From contig NZ_CAJTUJ010000054.1 in the NCBI RefSeq assembly GCF_910579375.1, positions 1-11,885 of the forward strand: a stretch of 11,885 nucleotides of DNA, given 5' to 3'. The first letter of the stretch is position 1. Each line of letters starts with the position of its first letter. The notes below the pieces were generated by a model. It was not told where the DNA came from. It was given only the letters and a program-made list of their open reading frames with translations, and made no database searches. A program made the position numbers and the translations under genes. This DNA is from an uncultured Rikenella sp. GTDB taxonomy: Bacteria; Bacteroidota; Bacteroidia; Bacteroidales; Rikenellaceae. This document shows, in pieces, positions 1 through 6,537 of this stretch.

Positions 1-21
1 CCCGACGAGCAGCCGCAGCCC

Positions 22-450
22 CTACAGGAAGCTCCGTATCGCCAGCCGATAGGAATCGAGCCCGAAGCCCATGATCGACCCTCTGCACCTCGGCGCGATC
101 AGCGAGACATGGCGAAACTCCTCCCGCGCCAGGATGTTCGAGATATGCACCTCCACCGTTCCCAGTCCGCATCCCGCCACCGCCCCCACCGCATCCGCCA
201 GCGCCACCGACGTATGCGTATACCCCCCCGCATTGAGCACCACCCCGTCGTAAATTTCCCTCGCCCCGTGGATCGCATCGATCAACACCCCCTCCACATT
301 CGACTGGACATAATCCAGCTCCGCCACCCCCTCGAACTCCGCCACCAGCTCCGTCAGGTAATCCTCGAACGTCCGCGAACCATACACCTCCCGATCCCGC
401 ACCCCCAGCAAATTGAGATTCGGCCCGTTGATAATCAATATCTTTTTCAT
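22..450 (-). CDS. aroQ: Type II 3-dehydroquinate dehydratase (AroQ)
   Basis: This 142-residue protein is a type II dehydroquinase, which converts 3-dehydroquinate to 3-dehydroshikimate in the cytosolic shikimate pathway; the family usually forms dodecamers. The N-terminus carries the family motif GPNLNLLG at residues 9-16, followed by the flexible lid loop with the expected catalytic tyrosine Tyr23 before Gly24. Further family blocks are NAGGYTHTSVALADA in the middle, EVHISN with the active-site His, and FRHVSLIAP. Length matches the family (about 140-150 residues) and the C-terminus is complete, ending in TAG at 22-24. The ATG at 450 places the first beta strand (KKILIINGPN) correctly. It is transcribed divergently from xerD across a 124-bp spacer. 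Identification is from motifs I recognise; I see nothing broken. Confidence 0.96.
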   Translation of the reverse strand: MKKILIINGPNLNLLGVRDREVYGSRTFEDYLTELVAEFEGVAELDYVQSNVEGVLIDAIHGAREIYDGVVLNAGGYTHTSVALADAVGAVAGCGLGTVEVHISNILAREEFRHVSLIAPRCRGSIMGFGLDSYRLAIRSFL

Positions 451-460
451 GAATTCTCCG

Positions 461-500
461 ATGAGACGTCAAATTTAGTGCAAATTTAGGTAATTTAGCC
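461..500 (-). promoter_or_regulatory. Candidate aroQ promoter with repeated AAATTTAG boxes
   Basis: In an otherwise GC-rich region, this AT-rich patch holds the heptamer AATTTAG three times, starting at 472, 483 and 492. On the minus strand the first two copies read TAAATTTG (complement of 470-477 and 481-488), an exact match to the Bacteroidetes -7 element TAnnTTTG. They would start transcription roughly 10-25 nt upstream of the aroQ ATG. I see no clear TTTG -33 element at the usual distance, so the promoter call rests on the -7 match and position alone. Spacing of 11 and 9 bp is close to one helical turn, so a bound regulator is possible but unproven. Confidence 0.45.
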
Positions 501-574
501 CCATCCGAACGTATTTTCGCCAGCCCCGCGCCCCGGCAGCACAACCACCCGCGCCCGGCAACCCACCCCGAACC

Positions 575-1552
575 ATGAACACCCCCACCCCCGCCACCGC
601 CTGGCAACAAGCCCTGGACAACTACCGCGACTACCTTCGATTCGAGCGGAACCTCTCCGCCCACAGCATCGACGCCTACCGCCGCGACACTGAACAGCTC
701 TCCTCCTTTCTGCTCACCCGTTCCCAGCCCGTCGCCCCCGAGAACGTCACCCCCGCCGACATCGAATCCTTCATGTCCCACCTCTACGACAGCGGCGTCG
801 GCGACTCCACCCAGGCCCGCACCCTGAGCGGCATCCGGAGTTTTTTCTCCTACCTGCTCCACGCCGACCGTATCGACACCCTCCCCACCGAGCTCATCGA
901 CTCCCCCCGTATCTCCCGCCGCCTGCCCGACACCCTCTCCTACGACGAGATCCGGCAGATGTTCGACACCATCGACCTCAGCACCCCCCTCGGTCACCGC
1001 AACCGCGCCATCCTCGAAGTACTCTACAGCTGCGGCCTCCGCGTCAGCGAGCTAGTCACCCTCCGCCTGAGCGACCTCTTCACCGCCGACCACGTCATCC
1101 GCGTGACCGGGAAAGGGAACAAACAACGCCTCGTCCCCATCGCCCCCCCCGCCCTCCGTCAACTCGAACTCTACCTCTCCCGGCGCCACGAACAACCCGT
1201 CCAGTCCGACTCCTCCGACATCCTCTTCCTCAACCGCAACGGCCACCAGCTCACCCGCGTGATGATCTTCACCATCATCCGCCGCATCGCCGCCGCCGCC
1301 GGCATCACCAAGACCATCAGCCCCCACACCCTCCGCCACTCCTTCGCCACCCACCTGCTCCAGGGCGGCGCCGACATCCGCGCCGTACAAGAGCTGCTGG
1401 GCCACGAATCCATCCTCACCACCGAGATCTACACCCACCTCGAACTGCGCGACCTTCGGAGCGCCCTGGAGCTCCACCCCCTCGCCCACCCCTCCGCGAG
1501 CGACAAAAAAGACCCGCTTGACACCGAAGAAAAACAAGACACAACAGACTAA
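575..1552 (+). CDS. xerD: Tyrosine recombinase XerD
   Basis: This 325-residue protein is a Xer-type tyrosine recombinase, expected to resolve chromosome dimers at dif with a XerC partner. Residues about 10-95 form the SAM-like core-binding domain, and about 120-295 the catalytic domain. All expected catalytic residues are visible: Arg156 in GLRVSEL, Lys180 in TGKGNKQR, His251 and Arg254 in HTLRHSFATHLL, His277 in LLGHESI, and nucleophile Tyr286 in TTEIYTH. The sequence GGADIRAVQELLGHESILTTEIYTH is closer to XerD than to XerC. After the normal end near residue 300 there is a charged, acidic tail of about 25 residues, making it longer than the roughly 298 residues of E. coli XerD. The start at 575 precedes the first helix by about ten residues. 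Codons end strongly in C (ACC, CTC, CCC). No mobile-element genes adjoin it, so it is the housekeeping recombinase and not a phage integrase. Confidence 0.93.
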   Translation: MNTPTPATAWQQALDNYRDYLRFERNLSAHSIDAYRRDTEQLSSFLLTRSQPVAPENVTPADIESFMSHLYDSGVGDSTQARTLSGIRSFFSYLLHADRIDTLPTELIDSPRISRRLPDTLSYDEIRQMFDTIDLSTPLGHRNRAILEVLYSCGLRVSELVTLRLSDLFTADHVIRVTGKGNKQRLVPIAPPALRQLELYLSRRHEQPVQSDSSDILFLNRNGHQLTRVMIFTIIRRIAAAAGITKTISPHTLRHSFATHLLQGGADIRAVQELLGHESILTTEIYTHLELRDLRSALELHPLAHPSASDKKDPLDTEEKQDTTD

Positions 1553-1593
1553 AAATAAGTTTATTATAGAATACAATTCCCCATTGGAATCCG

Positions 1594-1632
1594 TAAACCC
1601 CTCCGAACTCCCTTTTGAGTCGGAGGGGTTTA
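1594..1632 (+). terminator. Hairpin after xerD, probable terminator or attenuator
   Basis: The arm TAAACCCCTCCGA (1594-1606) pairs with the downstream arm ending in GGAGGGGTTTA at 1632. The stem extends inward through CTC/GAG with a single bulged A, and the loop is the T-rich stretch around 1611-1616. The stem is GC-rich in its core and is followed by a broken T-rich run (TGTTCTTCATTT), not a perfect U tract. It sits 41 nt after the xerD stop and 45 nt before ilvD, so terminating xerD transcripts is the simplest role. Because it also lies just upstream of ilvD, attenuation of ilv transcription is an alternative; I see no leader peptide rich in Ile, Leu or Val codons. Confidence 0.65.
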
Positions 1633-1645
1633 TGTTCTTCATTTG
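1614..1645 (+). promoter_or_regulatory. Candidate ilvD promoter (Bacteroidetes type)
   Basis: A TTTG at 1614-1617 is followed after 20 nt by TTCATTTG at 1638-1645. This matches the Bacteroidetes arrangement of TTTG (-33) and TAnnTTTG (-7) with one mismatch. Transcription would begin near 1650, leaving a leader of roughly 25 nt before the ilvD ATG at 1678. The -33 element lies in the loop and right arm of the xerD hairpin, so the two signals overlap. This is pattern matching only. Confidence 0.4.
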
Positions 1646-1677
1646 TACCGGCAAAGAAGCCCAAAACGCAAACCACC

Positions 1678-3510
1678 ATGAGACCCTTACGCAGCGACGT
1701 CAGCACCCATGGCCGCCGGATGGCCGGCGCCCGTAGCCTTTGGCGCGCCAACGGCATGAAAGAAGAGCACTTCGGCCAGCCCGTGATCGGCATCGTGAAC
1801 TCCTTCACCCAGTTCGTGCCCGGCCACACCCACCTGCACCGCATCGGCCAGGAGCTCAAACAGCTCATCGAAGCCGAAGGGTGCTACGCCGCCGAATTCG
1901 ACACCATCGCCATCGACGACGGCATCGCCATGGGCCACGACGGAATGCTCTACTCCCTTCCCTCGCGCGACCTGATCGCCGACTCCGTAGAATACATGTG
2001 CCAGGCCCACACCGTCGACGCCATCGTCTGCATCTCGAACTGCGACAAGATCACCCCCGGGATGCTGATGGCCGCCATGCGGCTGAATATCCCGGCCGTA
2101 TTCGTGAGCGGCGGGCCGATGGAGGCGGGGATCGTGGGCGGAGAGGCCTATGACCTCATCGACGTGATGGTCAAAGGCGCCGACCCGAGTATATCCGACG
2201 CCCAGCTCTCGAAAATCGAGCGCCACGCCTGTCCCACCTGCGGCTCCTGCTCCGGGATGTTCACCGCCAACTCCATGAACTGCCTTACAGAGGCCTTGGG
2301 ACTTTCGCTGCCCGGGAACGGAACCATTGTCGCCACCCATACGAACCGCCGGAAACTCTTCGAAGCAGCCGCAAAACTGATTGTCAAGAACGCCCGCGAC
2401 TACTATTTCAACGACAACGACAGCGTTCTTCCGCAGTCTATCGCGACCAAGCAAGCCTTTCTCAACGCCATGAGCCTCGACATCGCCATGGGCGGGTCGA
2501 CCAACACCGTGCTGCACCTGTTGGCTGTGGCACAGGAGGCCGGCGTAGACTTCACCATGCGCGACATCGACGCCTTGTCTCGAAAACTGCCCGTGCTGTG
2601 TAAAGTGGCCCCCAACCACTCCTCCTATCACATACAGGAAGTCAACCGCGCCGGCGGGATTATGGCCATCCTCGGCATCCTGCTTCGCGCAGGCCTGATC
2701 GACGGCACCGTGAAACGCGCCGACGGCTTGACCCTGGCAGAGGCTGTGGCCCGGTACGACATCGCCAACCTCGGAGCCAGTGCCCGGGGCGAAGAGACCG
2801 AACGCTACCTCTCCGCCCCCGGGAACCTGCCCGAAGTCAACACCCACTTGGGGTCTCAGGACGCGATGTACCCCGACTACGACCGGAATCGGGCCACGGG
2901 GTGTATTCGCGACATCGAACACGCTTATATGAAAGACGGCGGACTGGCGGTGCTCTACGGAAATATTGCGAAAGACGGGTGTATCGTGAAGACCGCCGGC
3001 GTCGACGCCTCCATCCTCGTATTCGAAGGGACAGCCCGCGTTTTCGACTCCCAGGAACAGGCCAGCAAAGGGATATTGGACGGGACAGTCAAGGCAGGAG
3101 ACGTCGTGATTATCCGCTACGAAGGGCCGCGGGGCGGGCCGGGGATGCAGGAGATGCTGTATCCCACCTCCTACCTCAAGACCGTCAAGCTCGACAAGGC
3201 ATGCGCCCTGCTGACCGACGGCCGTTTTTCCGGCGGGACATCGGGACTTTCGATCGGCCACTGCTCGCCCGAAGCCGCCGCCGGCGGCCTGATCGCCGCC
3301 GTCGAAGACGGCGATCCCATTCGGATCGACATCCCCAACCGCTCCATATCCCTGGCCGTCTCCGACGACATTTTGGCCCGGCGCATGGAACGCATTCAGT
3401 CGAACGGCGGCTTCCGTCCCCAGCGGGAACGCACCGTGAGCAAAGCCCTGCGCGCCTACGCCCACATGGTCTCCTCCGCCGACAAAGGCGCCGTCCGGAT
3501 CGTCGAATAG
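1678..3510 (+). CDS. ilvD: Dihydroxy-acid dehydratase (IlvD)
   Basis: This 610-residue Fe-S enzyme removes water from 2,3-dihydroxy-isovalerate and -methylvalerate, the third shared step of valine and isoleucine synthesis. The start at 1678 gives MRPLRSDVSTHGRRMAGARSL, matching the N-terminus of E. coli IlvD, and the total is close to its 616 residues. The reading frame stays open to an ATG at 1615, but those 21 extra residues lie in the terminator hairpin and promoter and look non-coding. Visible landmarks are NSFTQFVPGHTHL (41-53), AIDDGIAMGHDGMLYSLPSR with probable metal ligand Asp81, CISNCDKITPGM with cluster Cys122, and CPTCGSCSGMFTANSMN with cluster Cys191. As in E. coli, VPGH stands where plant-type [2Fe-2S] enzymes have a third cysteine, suggesting an oxygen-sensitive [4Fe-4S] type. 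It ends 30 nt before ilvB, so the two are probably cotranscribed. Confidence 0.97.
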   Translation: MRPLRSDVSTHGRRMAGARSLWRANGMKEEHFGQPVIGIVNSFTQFVPGHTHLHRIGQELKQLIEAEGCYAAEFDTIAIDDGIAMGHDGMLYSLPSRDLIADSVEYMCQAHTVDAIVCISNCDKITPGMLMAAMRLNIPAVFVSGGPMEAGIVGGEAYDLIDVMVKGADPSISDAQLSKIERHACPTCGSCSGMFTANSMNCLTEALGLSLPGNGTIVATHTNRRKLFEAAAKLIVKNARDYYFNDNDSVLPQSIATKQAFLNAMSLDIAMGGSTNTVLHLLAVAQEAGVDFTMRDIDALSRKLPVLCKVAPNHSSYHIQEVNRAGGIMAILGILLRAGLIDGTVKRADGLTLAEAVARYDIANLGASARGEETERYLSAPGNLPEVNTHLGSQDAMYPDYDRNRATGCIRDIEHAYMKDGGLAVLYGNIAKDGCIVKTAGVDASILVFEGTARVFDSQEQASKGILDGTVKAGDVVIIRYEGPRGGPGMQEMLYPTSYLKTVKLDKACALLTDGRFSGGTSGLSIGHCSPEAAAGGLIAAVEDGDPIRIDIPNRSISLAVSDDILARRMERIQSNGGFRPQRERTVSKALRAYAHMVSSADKGAVRIVE

Positions 3511-3540
3511 CCCCACATCAACCACCAGAGCGACAGAATC

Positions 3541-5280
3541 ATGAGATATACCGAAAAAGCCCGCATCAGCGGCGCCGAAGCCCTCCTCTCCTCCCTGATC
3601 AACCAGGGCGTCGAGACCGTCTTCGGCTACCCCGGCGGGAGCATCACCCCCGTTTACGACCGGTTGCAGGACTACCCCGAACTGCGTCACCTCCTGACGC
3701 GGCACGAGCAGGGTGCCGTCCACGCCGCCCAAGGCTACGCCCGCGTCTCGAACCGCACCGGCGTCTGCATGGCCACCTCGGGACCGGGGGCGACCAATTT
3801 GCTGACCGGGATCGCCGACGCCATGCTCGACTCCACCCCGATCGTCTGCCTCTCCGCACAGGTGCCGTCAACGGCCTTGGGAACCGACTTTTTCCAAGAG
3901 GCCGATATGATTAATATGACCGTCCCGATCACCAAGTGGAACTACCAGGTGACCCGCTTCGACGAGATCGTACCCACCATCGCCAAAGCATTTTATATCG
4001 CCGGATCGGGACGTCCCGGCCCCGTGTACATCGAATTCACCAAAGACGCCTTGACCGCCGTCGGCGACTACCGGTGGGAACCCTGCACCGGCATCCGGAG
4101 CTACCACCCCAATCCGGCCATCGACCCCGACGCCGTGCGCGACGCCATCGCCCTGCTCAACGAATCCGAGCGACCCTTGATCCTCGTGGGGAACGGCGTG
4201 AAAATTTCCGGTGCCGAACAGGAAGTACTCCGTTTGGCCGAAGCCGGAAATATTCCCGTAGCCTCGACCCTGATGGGCCTTTCGAGCATCCCGAGCGACC
4301 ATCCTTTATATATCGGTATGGTCGGCATGCACGGGAACGTAGCCGGCAACCTCATGACCCAGGAGGCCGATCTTCTGCTCGCCATCGGCATGCGCTTCAG
4401 CGACCGCGTGACCGGCAACCTGAAGACCTACGCCCCGAAAGCGAAAGTGATCCACATCGAGATCGACCCCGTCGAGATCGACAAGAACGTCCGCACCGAC
4501 CTCGCCCTGCTCGGCGACGCCCGCGAAGCCCTGACCGCTTTGCTCAGCGCCGGCGATATCGTCCGGAAACCGCGCGAAGCCTGGTTCGCCTTAGCCGCCT
4601 CCCATGCCGCCGTCGAAGAAGAGCGCGTCATCCGGCGTCAATTGCAACCCGAACGGGATACACTGACCATGGGCGAGACCGTCCGCGCCGTGGCCGCAGC
4701 CTCCGGCGGCGAAGCCGTCGTTGTGACCGACGTCGGCCAGCACCAGATGATGGCCGCCCGCTACTCCCTCTACAAACACACCCGGAGCTTAGTGACCTCC
4801 GGCGGCTTGGGAACCATGGGTTACGGTCTGCCCGCCGCCATCGGCGCGAAAGTCGCCCTCGACGAAACCGCCCGTCGGGATGGAGAGGAACACGGGCGCG
4901 ACGTAGTCGTCTTCCTCGGCGACGGCGGCTTCCAGATGACCATCCAGGAGCTCGGCACCATCATCCACTGGGGAATCCCCGTTAAAGTCATCGTTCTGAA
5001 CAACACCTTCCTCGGGATGGTACGCCAGTGGCAGCAGCTGTTTATGGAGAAGCGCTACAACGCCACCGAGCTCGTAAACCCCGACTTCGTCCGGATCGCC
5101 GGTGCCTACGATATTCCCGCCCGTCGCGTAACCGAGCGGAGCGAGCTGCAGGCAGCCGTTCGGGAGATGTTCGCCACCCCCGGCCCCTACTTTTTGGAAG
5201 TCGCCGTCGGGAAAGAAGACAACGTTTTCCCGATGATCCCCGGCGGCGCCTCGTTAGACGACCTACTCTACAGCGAGTGA
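3541..5280 (+). CDS. ilvB: Acetolactate (acetohydroxyacid) synthase, large catalytic subunit
   Basis: This 579-residue thiamine-diphosphate enzyme condenses pyruvate with pyruvate or 2-oxobutyrate, the first common step of branched-chain synthesis. The N-terminal ThDP-pyrimidine domain has FGYPGGSITPVYD and the catalytic glutamate Glu56 in TRHEQGAVHAAQGYAR. The middle domain binds FAD in the family, and the C-terminal ThDP-diphosphate domain has the GDG...NN signature: GDGG at 460-463 and Asn487-Asn488. Trp497 in VRQWQQLF matches the tryptophan at the herbicide site of plant and yeast enzymes. Length is that of biosynthetic anabolic AHAS, and the presence of ilvN supports this over the catabolic AlsS form. 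The start at 3541 (MRYTEKARISGAEAL) is directly before the first conserved block. It follows ilvD by 30 nt, but its regulatory partner ilvN lies 575 bp downstream behind a repeat-rich gap. Confidence 0.96.
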   Translation: MRYTEKARISGAEALLSSLINQGVETVFGYPGGSITPVYDRLQDYPELRHLLTRHEQGAVHAAQGYARVSNRTGVCMATSGPGATNLLTGIADAMLDSTPIVCLSAQVPSTALGTDFFQEADMINMTVPITKWNYQVTRFDEIVPTIAKAFYIAGSGRPGPVYIEFTKDALTAVGDYRWEPCTGIRSYHPNPAIDPDAVRDAIALLNESERPLILVGNGVKISGAEQEVLRLAEAGNIPVASTLMGLSSIPSDHPLYIGMVGMHGNVAGNLMTQEADLLLAIGMRFSDRVTGNLKTYAPKAKVIHIEIDPVEIDKNVRTDLALLGDAREALTALLSAGDIVRKPREAWFALAASHAAVEEERVIRRQLQPERDTLTMGETVRAVAAASGGEAVVVTDVGQHQMMAARYSLYKHTRSLVTSGGLGTMGYGLPAAIGAKVALDETARRDGEEHGRDVVVFLGDGGFQMTIQELGTIIHWGIPVKVIVLNNTFLGMVRQWQQLFMEKRYNATELVNPDFVRIAGAYDIPARRVTERSELQAAVREMFATPGPYFLEVAVGKEDNVFPMIPGGASLDDLLYSE

Positions 5281-5340
5281 CCGGCATCATTAGGAAAGAG
5301 ATTCTCAATAGTCCACTGCGGACACAGACAGAGTCCCTTG

Positions 5341-5428
5341 AGTCCTGCGGAGCCTAAGGAGTAGCGTAGCTATCACGAAAGTTCTTTGGGTACCTTTCTT
5401 TCAAGAAAGGTACGGTTCTATCCGGACC
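5341..5428 (+). repeat. Structured repeat, H1 + H2 module, copy 1
   Basis: This stretch aligns with 11761-11840. Shared blocks include TAAGGA, then a small hairpin H1 (GTAGC-GTA-GCTAT at 5361-5373; copy 2 has GGATGC-GCA-GCATCC), then CGAAAGTTcTTTgG, then the perfect inverted repeat H2 at 5390-5413: GTACCTTTCTT, two nt, AAGAAAGGTAC. In copy 2, H2 has the same 11+2+11 layout with different but fully paired stem bases. No clear T tract follows H2, so it is not an obvious intrinsic terminator. No ORF worth calling lies here. Confidence 0.75.
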
Positions 5429-5459
5429 AAAGCTTGACCCGCGCGCGATCGCTGAAGTA

Positions 5460-5502
5460 GGAAATCATTCAAACGCGTGTTTCGCGTTTGAATAAGATTT
5501 CC
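5460..5502 (+). repeat. Palindromic repeat H3, copy 1
   Basis: The outer arms are GGAAATC (5460-5466) and GATTTCC (5496-5502). Inside them is a ten-base perfect stem TTCAAACGCG/CGCGTTTGAA with the five-base loop TGTTT. Two other full copies (5573-5614 and 11698-11739) share the outer arms and spacing but have different inner stems, and a partial copy lies at 11874-11885. This is a REP-like intergenic element; its name and mobility are unknown to me. Confidence 0.75.
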
Positions 5503-5524
5503 GCCAGCGCGCGGACAGAGAATA

Positions 5525-5540
5525 GGGGTAGAGGCGGCCA
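5525..5540 (+). repeat. 16-bp spacer repeat, copy 1
   Basis: GGGGTAGAGGCGGCCA is identical to 11583-11598. In both places it lies upstream of an H3 palindrome and is followed by GC-rich, non-coding sequence, so it appears to be another module of the same composite repeat. Confidence 0.7.
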
Positions 5541-5560
5541 GTCAGCAAATGCACGCGCCG

Positions 5561-5622
5561 CCGCCTTAAGAGGGCAATCGTCAAAATGCACTTGTGCGTT
5601 TTGACAAGATTTCCCCGGCGCA
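5561..5622 (+). repeat. Palindromic repeat H3, copy 2, with flank
   Basis: The flank CCGCCTTAAGAGG leads into outer arms GGCAATC (5573-5579) and GATTTCC (5608-5614). The inner stem is TCAAAA-T-GCAC paired with GTGC-G-TTTTGA (one T-G wobble) around a two-base centre. The CGCCTTAAGAGG-type flank is also found before H3 at 11688-11697 and 11864-11873. After the palindrome, CGGCGC is shared with the copy at 11698. Confidence 0.75.
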
Positions 5623-5696
5623 CGAACAAAGAATGGCGCGCGGACAAAAAAGGCTTGCGAACAACGCTCGCCACCGCCCCATGTACAAAAACGCCC

Positions 5697-5719
5697 ATGT
5701 ATAAAAAAAGTTTATACAT
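5697..5719. promoter_or_regulatory. Inverted repeat upstream of ilvN
   Basis: ATGTATAAA (5697-5705) and TTTATACAT (5711-5719) form a nine-base perfect stem around AAAAG. It marks the point where composition changes from the GC-rich repeat zone to an AT-rich leader, and it directly abuts a TTTG at 5720-5723 that could be a -33 element for ilvN. It could be an operator or a weak terminator for read-through from ilvB; the sequence does not decide. Confidence 0.45.
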
Positions 5720-5772
5720 TTTGCAGCAATCTTTAAACAAAAAGTATAAAGTTGCAACAATGTTTAAACATT
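5720..5772 (+). promoter_or_regulatory. Candidate ilvN promoter and palindromic operator
   Basis: TTTG at 5720-5723 and TAAAGTTG at 5747-5754 resemble the Bacteroidetes -33 and -7 elements, with one mismatch and a longer than usual 23-nt spacing. Just downstream is the 14-bp perfect palindrome AATGTTTAAACATT (5759-5772), which would cover the predicted start of transcription. Its half TTTAAACA also occurs at 5732-5739, exactly 31 bp (about three helical turns) upstream. This layout is compatible with a repressor site, but the promoter match is weak. Confidence 0.35.
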
Positions 5773-5855
5773 CCGTGAATAACAGACCTTACGAACTGAA
5801 TACCAACCCCTTCGATTACAACATTACCCGTAATCGACCAACCAGAGAGAAAGCT

Positions 5856-6401
5856 ATGTCCCCCAACCGCGACACCGACCCCACCATACGCGAATACATC
5901 GTGACCGTCTTCACCGAGAACCAAGTCGGCGTACTGGGCCGCATCACCTCCATCTTCACCCGTCGCAAGATCAACATCGAGAGCCTGAAAGTGAGCGAAA
6001 CCGCCGTGAAAGGGATCAGCATGTTCACCATCCACGCCTTCACCAGCGAAGACACCGCCCGCCGCGTGCTGAGCGGCATCGAACGCATCGTCGAAGTGCT
6101 CCGCGCCGACAAATACCGCGCCTGCGACGTCACCACCCAACAGATCGCCCTCTACAAAGTCTCCCCCGACGCCTTCCGCCACAGCGGCGACACCCCCCTG
6201 AAAGAACACAACGCCCGCGTGATCGAAATCAACCCCGCCTACATCGTTCTCGAACGCACCGGCACCAAAGAAGAGATCGAATCCCTGCGCGACCACCTCC
6301 AAACCAGCGGCATGCTTCTTCAATTCACCCGCTCCGAGAACCTCGTCCTGCACGACCCCTCCGTGGAAAACGTCCTCGGCCAGCTCGCCGCAGGCGAATG
6401 A
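5856..6401 (+). CDS. ilvN: Acetolactate synthase small (regulatory) subunit
   Basis: This 181-residue protein is the AHAS regulatory subunit, which activates the large subunit and usually confers valine feedback inhibition. An N-terminal ACT domain covers about residues 13-88 (EYIVTVFTENQVGVLGRITSIF, then NIESLKVSET). Gly25 and Asn40 match the spacing of the valine-binding residues Gly14 and Asn29 of E. coli IlvH. A C-terminal AHAS small-subunit domain follows, about 110-170 (ARVIEINPAYIVLERTGTKEEIESL). I chose the ATG at 5856 because AGAGAGAAAG lies just before it, giving the usual short tail ahead of the ACT domain. An in-frame ATG at 5760 would add 32 residues, but it lies inside a palindrome and the extension looks non-coding. 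It is 575 bp from ilvB and 136 bp from ilvC, hinting at a separate promoter. Confidence 0.94.
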   Translation: MSPNRDTDPTIREYIVTVFTENQVGVLGRITSIFTRRKINIESLKVSETAVKGISMFTIHAFTSEDTARRVLSGIERIVEVLRADKYRACDVTTQQIALYKVSPDAFRHSGDTPLKEHNARVIEINPAYIVLERTGTKEEIESLRDHLQTSGMLLQFTRSENLVLHDPSVENVLGQLAAGE

Positions 6402-6477
6402 CCCGGCACCCTTCGCCCGAACCGATTTTTCATGTAATAAACAGGTACGGCACATCGCAACTTCGCCGATAAATCCC

Positions 6478-6485
6478 TACCTTTA
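6478..6485 (+). promoter_or_regulatory. Possible -7 element upstream of ilvC
   Basis: TACCTTTA matches TAnnTTTG with one mismatch and lies about 53 nt before the ilvC ATG. I find no good TTTG at the -33 distance, so a separate ilvC promoter is only a possibility. The 136-bp ilvN-ilvC spacer has no strong hairpin, and its end is A/C-rich (6500-6537) with no Shine-Dalgarno, which is usual in this phylum. Confidence 0.25.
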
Positions 6486-6537
6486 CCCCACACACCGAAA
6501 CCACAAAAAACAGACATAAAAAAACAACCACAAACAA

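Noticed and set aside
575..1552. Phage or transposon integrase
   Set aside because: Sequence features match housekeeping XerD, the neighbours are metabolic genes, and no attachment site or mobile genes are visible.
1687..3732. 681-codon open frame antisense to ilvD
   Set aside because: It is antisense to the fully conserved ilvD, has a low-complexity Gly/Val/Asp-rich product, and is explained by the high-GC codon pattern of the real gene.
3936..4985. 349-codon Arg-rich frame inside ilvB
   Set aside because: Same-strand out-of-frame shadow of ilvB with an Arg/Pro/His-rich product and no recognisable domain; similar shadows lie in ilvD and opposite the LRR gene.
5390..5413. H2 as a simple intrinsic terminator for ilvB
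   Set aside because: The stem is followed by GGTTCTATCC, not a T tract, lies 110 nt after the stop codon, and recurs elsewhere with shared flanks, so a repeat element fits better; partial termination is still possible.
5586..5855. N-terminal extension of ilvN
   Set aside because: The open frame runs back through repeat H3 and the palindromes; its residues lack IlvN similarity, and the ATG at 5856 has a purine-rich site and fits the family length.
5281..5855. CRISPR array or tRNA/ncRNA gene cluster
   Set aside because: The repeats are palindromic, unequal in spacing and modular, without constant repeat-spacer alternation; no tRNA cloverleaf or TTC loop sequence is seen.
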